Virus record (IMG/VR): IMGVR_UViG_3300033141_003544
Location: 41,578-105,577 of that record
Strand: one strand, 5' to 3'
Length of the DNA stretch: 64,000 nucleotides
DNA from: a virus
The notes beneath the pieces were generated by a model. It made no database searches, had not been told where the DNA came from, and saw only the letters and a list, made by a program, of their open reading frames with translations. The translations under genes and the position numbers were made by a program. Below, piece by piece: positions 58,231 through 64,000 of this stretch (position 1 is the first letter of the stretch; each line of letters opens with the position of its first letter).

Positions 58231-59198
58231 TGGCTATTATTAAAGTTCCATTAGAGTTAAGAACAAGATTTTATTCAAGTCGAGCTAATTTTGTGAGGGA
58301 TATATGTTGTTATCCTATGGATGCAATCAGGCCTTTTTTTAAAAGAAAAACAATGCTTGAAAGGATTTATGATGCAGAACGACAGAATCCTTTGGATGAG
58401 AAACTATTAAGATTTTATGATTGGTATACTCCCATTAATCTTGAAGCTCCAAGATATTTACATTTTGACTTAGGTGTTACGCAAGACAACGTTGGAATTG
58501 CTTGTACTCATGCTAGTCATTTTGTTGAAAGGACTGTTACTAAAGAGGGGGAGACAAGAACAACTTTGGTACCTTTTATTTATTTTGACTTTCTTGGTCG
58601 GATTGAAGCTCCAAAAGGTCATGAAATTATATTAGAAGATGTAGTTAATGTTGTATATCAATTTGCTAGATATGGAGCTTATGTTAGACTTGTTACTTTT
58701 GATGGTTTTCAATCAGTTAGTTCAATACAGTCACTCAACAGGGATGGTTTTACTTCTGCTAGATTATCAATTCAAAGAACTGCTAATAAAATTATAGTGG
58801 ATCCTAGAGCTGAAAATGGATGGAGAAAAGAGTCTACTGAAAAACAATATATTGCAGCTATGCAATCTCTCAAGGATATTGTTTACCAGACTAGAGGTTC
58901 AGTTCCAAACCACCCATATTATTTTAGAGAGGCAAAAGGAGCTGAATATGATGAGAAGATGGTAAAAGTGGATCATCTTCCAAACGGTACTATTGATATG
59001 TTGCAAGCTATGGCAGGGGCCACTTTTAATTGTGAAAACAATTCTTATCCTCCAGTTGATGAATCAGAGTTTAAGGGGAGTCACACTAAAATAGAAGATA
59101 ATTTTTATGAAGAACATAATTATTCCGATTTAGGGAAATCAAAAAATGAAGTAGAGGATTCTTTTTATAAAGAAATAGAGGGAGATTATGGATTTTAA
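58230..59198 (+). CDS. terminase large subunit, nuclease domain
   Basis: 322 aa. N-terminal VPLELRTRFYSSRANFVRDI and MDAIRPFF correspond to the linker after the ATPase in full-length TerL. The RNase H-like nuclease follows: YLHFDLGVTQDNVGI (Asp), VTFDGFQSVSSI and VDHLPNGTIDMLQAM (Asp). Must work with the 352-aa ATPase as a separate chain. Confidence 0.85.
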   Translation: MAIIKVPLELRTRFYSSRANFVRDICCYPMDAIRPFFKRKTMLERIYDAERQNPLDEKLLRFYDWYTPINLEAPRYLHFDLGVTQDNVGIACTHASHFVERTVTKEGETRTTLVPFIYFDFLGRIEAPKGHEIILEDVVNVVYQFARYGAYVRLVTFDGFQSVSSIQSLNRDGFTSARLSIQRTANKIIVDPRAENGWRKESTEKQYIAAMQSLKDIVYQTRGSVPNHPYYFREAKGAEYDEKMVKVDHLPNGTIDMLQAMAGATFNCENNSYPPVDESEFKGSHTKIEDNFYEEHNYSDLGKSKNEVEDSFYKEIEGDYGF

Positions 59199-60933
59199 AA
59201 AATTGTTTAAAAGACCGGAAGTAATTACAAAAGAAGAGCATGACAGAATAGTCCATGATGTAATGATTGCAACTAGGGATGAAGAAAGAACATATTGGAG
59301 AGAGAATAATTCTGATATGGAAAAGTGGAAACCTATAATAGTGAAAGATTATAAAGATCCTTTTTATCAGCAAATGTCTGAAAGTGCGATGTATTGTCTT
59401 CCAAAATATAAAAGACACAGTAAGATAACATTGCCCACAAGAATTGGAGCTATTCTTGAGTCAGTTACTGGAGGTTGGATATCTTTGGGAGGTGGAGCTC
59501 ACCTTTTAAGGAGACAACAGGATCTTAATTCTTTATTATTACTTCAAGATGCAATTTTTTTAAAAGTTCAACAAGATCCACATGCTAGAGCAATTGTAAA
59601 CAATATTAAATATTATACTATAGGAAAAGGTACTAATGTAGCCTGTCAAGTTCCACAAGTTGCTAAAGTTATAGATGAATTTAGACTATTGAACAATATG
59701 GAACAAAGAGAAAAACAAATGGTTAGGACGGGTTATATGTATGGGGAGTATTTTGTACATTTAATAGTTGACAGTAAAGGGAATGTTTTACTCAGGGGAA
59801 TTGACCCTTCTGAGATTGAAGAAATAGAAACATTGGATGATGTTAATACCCCTTTATCTTATAAAAGAAGGTGGGTTTCATCAACTGGAGATTCTCAAAC
59901 TGTTTGGATACCCGATTTTAATTATTTTGAACAACTTAAAAGGGAATGGAGGAATGTAAGTAAAAGAGTTAGAACTACTGAAGAGAAAACAAGGAAATAT
60001 ATACAATATATTAAATACGGGGAGGAAGGTGAAACTAGAGGTAGACCCCCTATGGGTTCTACATTAAAATATCTTAAATATTATGAAAATTTTTTAATTG
60101 ATAGATTGAGGTTAAACCATGAACGAGCGAAAGTAGTATGGATTAGAACTGAGCAGGGTAGAGGAAAAGATTCATATGCTAACCCTTTTCAAGCTCCCAA
60201 GGGAGGAATTATGTTAAGGGAAACTGAGGATGTTAGATATAGAATTGAATCTCCAAAATTGGAAGCCGCGGATGCAAAGACTGATGGGGATGCTGTACTT
60301 TATATGATAGGAGCGGCGATAAATATGCCCATACATATATTACATCAGGATGCCACTACGAGTGTCTACGCCGGGATTCGGAAGTCTGATACTCCATTTG
60401 GGCAGATGATTTTGGACAATCAGGATTTTTGGGGTGACCAATGGAAACTTCTTCATAAGTTTGTAATACATCAAAAAGTATTAAAAGGTAAACTTCGAGA
60501 ACATTATAGAGTTCCTCATTTTGATCAGAATGCTATTGAAGCTGTTTTGAGGATAATAAATGAAGCAGTTGTTGATGGGAAAGATTCAAATGATATTACA
60601 AAAGACGCCAAAAAGCTGTTAAAAAAAGAAAAACAGATTAAAGTAAAAACTGAAGAGATCCCTGTTCTTCAAACTTTTCCTTTAATGGTTAATGATAATC
60701 CTCTGGAGGTGGCCAAGGTTTTAAAAATACACCAAGAATTAGGTATTGTAAGTCAAGCTACATTATCAAAAAGGGCTGGTTATGATTGGAACCGTGAACT
60801 TCAACAACTGTTAAAAGAGAAGGAAGACGGCTATGACCAGTTTAAGACTGATAAGAAAGGTTTAACTGATGATCGAGGAAATCCAGAAGACCGTGACCAC
60901 GACAATATACCTCCCGATTTACCAAGGAGTTAA
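59188..60933 (+). CDS. portal protein
   Basis: 581 aa. Size and position (after TerL, before the prohead protease) and the pattern HARAIVNNIKYYTIGKG, IDPSEIEEIETL, ARVVWIRTE-like HERAKVVWIRTEQGRG and IHILHQDATTSVYAGIR fit phage portal proteins. Helical C-terminus, acidic tail. Forms the DNA entry ring. Confidence 0.85.
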   Translation: MDFKKLFKRPEVITKEEHDRIVHDVMIATRDEERTYWRENNSDMEKWKPIIVKDYKDPFYQQMSESAMYCLPKYKRHSKITLPTRIGAILESVTGGWISLGGGAHLLRRQQDLNSLLLLQDAIFLKVQQDPHARAIVNNIKYYTIGKGTNVACQVPQVAKVIDEFRLLNNMEQREKQMVRTGYMYGEYFVHLIVDSKGNVLLRGIDPSEIEEIETLDDVNTPLSYKRRWVSSTGDSQTVWIPDFNYFEQLKREWRNVSKRVRTTEEKTRKYIQYIKYGEEGETRGRPPMGSTLKYLKYYENFLIDRLRLNHERAKVVWIRTEQGRGKDSYANPFQAPKGGIMLRETEDVRYRIESPKLEAADAKTDGDAVLYMIGAAINMPIHILHQDATTSVYAGIRKSDTPFGQMILDNQDFWGDQWKLLHKFVIHQKVLKGKLREHYRVPHFDQNAIEAVLRIINEAVVDGKDSNDITKDAKKLLKKEKQIKVKTEEIPVLQTFPLMVNDNPLEVAKVLKIHQELGIVSQATLSKRAGYDWNRELQQLLKEKEDGYDQFKTDKKGLTDDRGNPEDRDHDNIPPDLPRS

Positions 60934-60935
60934 CA

Positions 60936-61175
60936 ATGTTAGAAGATAAAAAAGAAAAACCAAAAGCTTTGCACTTAATGGACGATAGCAAAGATGTTGT
61001 TTTTAGTTTTACAGTAGTTAAAAGAAAGAATAATACGGTAGATTTAGGTGGGGATGATTTAGACTATGTGGATTTGAATGAGATATACCGTTGTATATGT
61101 GATATAAAAAATCAACTTGAAAACCTCAGGGTTATTGAGGGTATGATGAATTTGGTAGGAGATAAGGAGGAATAA
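60936..61175 (+). CDS. hypothetical protein (79 aa)
   Basis: Acidic small protein between portal and protease; beta segment then helix (NEIYRCICDIKNQLENLR). Not recognised. Confidence 0.6.
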   Translation: MLEDKKEKPKALHLMDDSKDVVFSFTVVKRKNNTVDLGGDDLDYVDLNEIYRCICDIKNQLENLRVIEGMMNLVGDKEE

Positions 61176-61432
61176 TGCCTGAAATACCCAAAAAGGACAG
61201 AGAGAAAATTAAAAAAGTACTATTAGAGAAGTTTGATAAGACTCTTGATGTTAATAGTTTGGCAGATGGTGTACCTGTTTGGAAGGTTTTATTTTTTATG
61301 TTAGACCGTATTAATACTGCTTCTTTTTATGGTACTTTCGAATGGAAGATAATAGGAACAAAAGTTAAGGATGTGAAAATAACTAATCAAACCTTTCGTT
61401 CTGATGGGATTTACGATATTAATGGTTTCTGA
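61175..61432 (+). CDS. hypothetical protein (85 aa)
   Basis: One-base overlap with the previous gene, AAGGAGG site. N-terminal basic helix. Not recognised. Confidence 0.6.
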   Translation: MPEIPKKDREKIKKVLLEKFDKTLDVNSLADGVPVWKVLFFMLDRINTASFYGTFEWKIIGTKVKDVKITNQTFRSDGIYDINGF

Positions 61433-61481
61433 TATTTTAATTGAGTTAATCTTTTTATTTGGAAGTTTGAGAAGATTTTCC

Positions 61482-61510
61482 TTGACAATGTAGGTGTTAT
61501 ATCTTATATT
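61482..61510 (+). promoter_or_regulatory. promoter, TTGACA-17-TATATT, for the capsid module
   Basis: -35 at 61482-61487, -10 at 61505-61510, within the 237-base gap before the protease/scaffold gene. Shows that head genes use the same box as early genes. Confidence 0.8.
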
Positions 61511-61669
61511 ATAGTGCAATTCAATTAAAACGAGTACAATTATCTAAGTTGACCGTTTGTTAGTATTATAATTATTTGTAATATATGGCGAGCGGTTTTT
61601 AGTTTTAAAGGTTATTGAATGCCTTACCTTTGTTTAAAATATTATTATTGAAAATAAGGAGAGATAGCT

Positions 61670-63553
61670 ATGCCGTGGAATGTCTCAATGGTGAGTAGAC
61701 ATACTAAACTTGCTAAAACTAACTCTGAAAAGAGACAATGGGTTAAAGTGGCAAATGGGGCTAGAGATGCTTGTTTGAAAGAGGGGGGAACAGAAGAATA
61801 TTGTGATGCTAAAGCTATAAGAATTGCTAATGCTCATATACGAAAAATGAAAAATACAGAAAGTAAATGGGGTAAACTTAATATTGCCGTTGCTCCAATA
61901 AACATAATGGAGGCAGAAAAAGAAAAAGGAGAAAGAAGAATTATTATTAGAGTATTACAAGGAGATGATGGAGAAGAAAATGATGGTATATCTTTAAACA
62001 ACAATTATTATAGTAAGGAAGTCGCTGAAAGTATAGCTGTGCTTCTTCAAGATAGTAAAAATATGTATATAGATCATATTGATAGAGATAAACTTCAGGA
62101 AATGACCCCTTATCTTGGGGCGGGTAGACCTTTAAAAGACTTAGCTGGAATTATTGAAGAGACTTGGGCTGAAAATGCAGCTACTTATGCTAAAGTTCAT
62201 TTGCCTGACAAACCTGAAACTGGTTGGTTATATGAAGTATTGAGAGAGCACCCTGATGCGGTTGGAGTTTCTATTGATGCTATGGCTTTTTCAAAAGAAG
62301 GTAAGATAAGAGATCGGGAAGTTAATATAATTGAGAAGATTGACTATGTAGAAGAAGTTGATTTTGTAGGTAAACCTGCTGCTGGGGGTAATTTTATTGC
62401 TATGGCCGAATGTGTTCAGGAGGGTGTTATAAGACAGTTAAATGAAGAGGAGATTGTAGATGATAGTTATATAGATAAAACTATTGAAATATTAAAAAAT
62501 TATGATCAATCAGACCCTGTAGTACGGGTGATAATGGATCTTCTTAATAATGCAAATGATAGAACGAAAGACACTATTGAGGGTATTATAAAATTTTTGA
62601 GTTATAATAATATAGACGAACTTATTGAGAATATTATACAATTTTTGAAAAAGGATGAAATTGTTGAAAATATAACTCAAATTTTAGAAGAGATAAAAAC
62701 TACAACTCAATCACTTATTTTATCAAAAGAGGTATTTCCTACAAAAGAAAAAGCTAATAAATGGGTCAAAGACCATAATAAAAAGATCCCAAGTGGGGGA
62801 GCAAGGGAGACCGAGAACTCTTGGAGATATGAACAAGTACCTAAAGGTCACTTTATTCCTGAAAGTTTTAGGACTATAGAATTAACAAAAGGTGTAAAGG
62901 CTGTAATCGGTCATTTAAAGAAACAGTATAGGAAAAAAGAGAGTTTGAATCTAAAACAAAATAACATAGGAGAGGATAACATGGAAAACGAAGAAATTCG
63001 GAATTTAACTCTGGAACAAATCAATGCTTCGGGGAACAAATTGGTAGCTACGCTTAGGGCAAGTCTTAAAGAAGAGCTGATAAAGGAAATGGAAGAAGAT
63101 GGTAAAATCAAAGAGCTTGAAGAGAGAAACAAAGAGCTTGAGGAAAAAAACAAAGAGTTTGAGGAAAAAAACAAAGAGCTAGTTGAGAATGAAGCTAAAA
63201 GAGAAGCGAAAATGAAAGCTCAGGAAAGAAAAGCTTTCATTTCTGCCGAAGTAAAACGATTGGAGATCCCAGAGAGTTGTATAACGGAAAGGGTTCAGGA
63301 AGTTTTGGAAGAAATGGAGGGAGATGAGAAGGTAACTGGATTTCTTGAAGATATTGCAAAGGCTGTTAAAGAAACTACAATTTCTGTTGACAATCCTGGA
63401 AATGATAAAGATAGCGATGAGGACAAAGGTAAAGACAACAATGAAAACAATGAGAAGAAAATTGAAGAAGCTTTGAACCCTGAAAATTTTACGGGTCCTT
63501 ATATAAGATATATTGACTCAGAACAGTTTGCTAGAGATATGAAAGCGAGGTAA
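61670..63553 (+). CDS. prohead protease fused to scaffold, with N-terminal ChaB-like domain
   Basis: 627 aa. Residues 1-65: W..VANGARDACLKEGG...AIRIANAHIRK (ChaB-like). About 75-250: protease fold with YIDHIDRD (His) and GVSIDAMAF (Ser), ending VDFVGKPAAGGNFIAM. About 360-430: a WVKDHN...PESFRTIEL insertion domain. 438-627: coiled-coil scaffold (ELEERNKELEEKNKEFEEKN) with the C-terminal capsid-binding tail. An internal start at 62981 gives the scaffold alone. Confidence 0.82.
   Translation: MPWNVSMVSRHTKLAKTNSEKRQWVKVANGARDACLKEGGTEEYCDAKAIRIANAHIRKMKNTESKWGKLNIAVAPINIMEAEKEKGERRIIIRVLQGDDGEENDGISLNNNYYSKEVAESIAVLLQDSKNMYIDHIDRDKLQEMTPYLGAGRPLKDLAGIIEETWAENAATYAKVHLPDKPETGWLYEVLREHPDAVGVSIDAMAFSKEGKIRDREVNIIEKIDYVEEVDFVGKPAAGGNFIAMAECVQEGVIRQLNEEEIVDDSYIDKTIEILKNYDQSDPVVRVIMDLLNNANDRTKDTIEGIIKFLSYNNIDELIENIIQFLKKDEIVENITQILEEIKTTTQSLILSKEVFPTKEKANKWVKDHNKKIPSGGARETENSWRYEQVPKGHFIPESFRTIELTKGVKAVIGHLKKQYRKKESLNLKQNNIGEDNMENEEIRNLTLEQINASGNKLVATLRASLKEELIKEMEEDGKIKELEERNKELEEKNKEFEEKNKELVENEAKREAKMKAQERKAFISAEVKRLEIPESCITERVQEVLEEMEGDEKVTGFLEDIAKAVKETTISVDNPGNDKDSDEDKGKDNNENNEKKIEEALNPENFTGPYIRYIDSEQFARDMKAR
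62981..63553 (+). CDS. scaffold protein from an internal start (190 aa)
   Basis: In-frame ATG 62981 preceded by AGGAGAGGATAAC. Product MENEEIRNLTLEQINASGNK...: a long coiled-coil and acidic linker, ending in a GPYIRYIDSEQFARDMKAR tail. Same nested layout as lambda C/Nu3. Assembles proheads. Confidence 0.7.
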   Translation: MENEEIRNLTLEQINASGNKLVATLRASLKEELIKEMEEDGKIKELEERNKELEEKNKEFEEKNKELVENEAKREAKMKAQERKAFISAEVKRLEIPESCITERVQEVLEEMEGDEKVTGFLEDIAKAVKETTISVDNPGNDKDSDEDKGKDNNENNEKKIEEALNPENFTGPYIRYIDSEQFARDMKAR

Positions 63554-63556
63554 ATT

Positions 63557-64000
63557 ATGGCTACAACTAGTAATATTAAAATCTTACACTACTCAAACAA
63601 TCCATTTGATAGATGGGAATGGCCTGTAGGATCGAGTGTTGTTTTTGCTCACGGAGACTTAGCTGAAAGTGTTAGTGGTACTGCTGGTACTGCAACAGTT
63701 GTGGATGGTGACGATAACGATCAATTTATTGGGGTTGTAGAAACCGGATCAGCTACTGGAAGTACTACACCAATTGCCGTCCTTATAAGATGTATTATCA
63801 AAGGTAAACTAACTGCTGATGCTGTTGATGCTGGTGATACAGTGAAATATAATGCTGGTGCTAATGGTACTGATTGGGTTTTTGCAGATGCTACGGCTGA
63901 AGGGATTGCGTGGTGTTTTGAAGGGGATGGAATTGCTGCTTCTGGAAGTGGAAAACTATTGATTGATGTCCCACGTTTAGATGTCGGAATATTTGAAGTA
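63557..64000 (+). CDS. capsid decoration-type protein (3' end beyond window)
   Basis: ATG 63557, open to the right edge (148 codons). Gly/Ala/Thr-rich beta pattern (GVVETGSATGSTTPIAVLIR, KGKLTADAVDAGDTVKY) resembles DUF2190-type head decoration proteins that precede the major capsid gene. Confidence 0.65.
   Translation, partial: MATTSNIKILHYSNNPFDRWEWPVGSSVVFAHGDLAESVSGTAGTATVVDGDDNDQFIGVVETGSATGSTTPIAVLIRCIIKGKLTADAVDAGDTVKYNAGANGTDWVFADATAEGIAWCFEGDGIAASGSGKLLIDVPRLDVGIFEV

Overview
This window is about 64 kb of a large, AT-rich tailed-phage genome (Caudoviricetes). The phage assignment rests on a portal, a terminase, a prohead protease/scaffold and a capsid-decoration-type protein next to a full replication module. 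Genes are tightly packed with ATGA or TAATG overlaps and strong Shine-Dalgarno sites. The host is not identified. One secreted protein carries a 'YPNPF' C-terminal sorting-type domain, typical of bacteria with type IX secretion (FCB group). The strong Shine-Dalgarno use is unlike Bacteroidota proper.

Layout. (1) 1-30.2 kb, minus strand: DNA replication and nucleotide metabolism. It holds a uracil-DNA glycosylase/family A DNA polymerase fusion (cut by the left edge), two dCMP-deaminase genes (one truncated beside a homing endonuclease), a primase, a C5-cytosine methyltransferase, three thymidylate-synthase-superfamily proteins, a triple glycosyltransferase, a UDP-sugar dehydrogenase, a ClpP-like protease with an in-frame TGA, a dUTPase/dCTPase-like pyrophosphatase, Nmad1-like proteins, a UvsW-type helicase split by a split intein, a sigma-like factor, a DnaB helicase with an apparent class 3 intein, a degenerate DnaC-like loader and a candidate initiator. 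(2) 30.2-30.7 kb: divergent promoter region, a candidate origin. (3) 30.7-48.5 kb, plus strand: about 35 mostly small genes, including a minimal DNA polymerase X, an NAD-dependent ligase, zinc-ribbon proteins and the sorting-domain protein. (4) 48.5-50.0 kb: long non-coding convergent spacer with two perfect purine/pyrimidine-alternating tracts and repeats. (5) 50.0-55.4 kb, minus strand: small accessory genes. (6) 55.5-64 kb, plus strand: packaging and head genes, with the terminase ATPase and nuclease on separate genes.

How they may work together. Two of the thymidylate-synthase-like proteins carry Asp where thymidylate synthase has the dUMP-reading Asn. That is the signature of dCMP hydroxymethylases such as T4 gp42. 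With the pyrophosphatase, deaminases, Nmad1-like proteins, methyltransferase and glycosyltransferase they suggest modified cytosine in the phage DNA (inference). UDG, PolX and ligase would form a base-excision-repair set. Four inteins (polymerase, dCMP-hydroxymethylase-like enzyme, UvsW helicase, DnaB) sit at or beside catalytic motifs, and two related free-standing LAGLIDADG endonucleases accompany split or truncated genes.

Seventeen promoter-like sites share an exact TATATT -10 box and a TTG-type -35 box at 16-17 bp spacing, in early and late regions and on both strands. The sigma-like gene is a candidate for reading them, although host sigma-70 is an alternative. All assignments come from reading the sequence by eye; no database searches were run.
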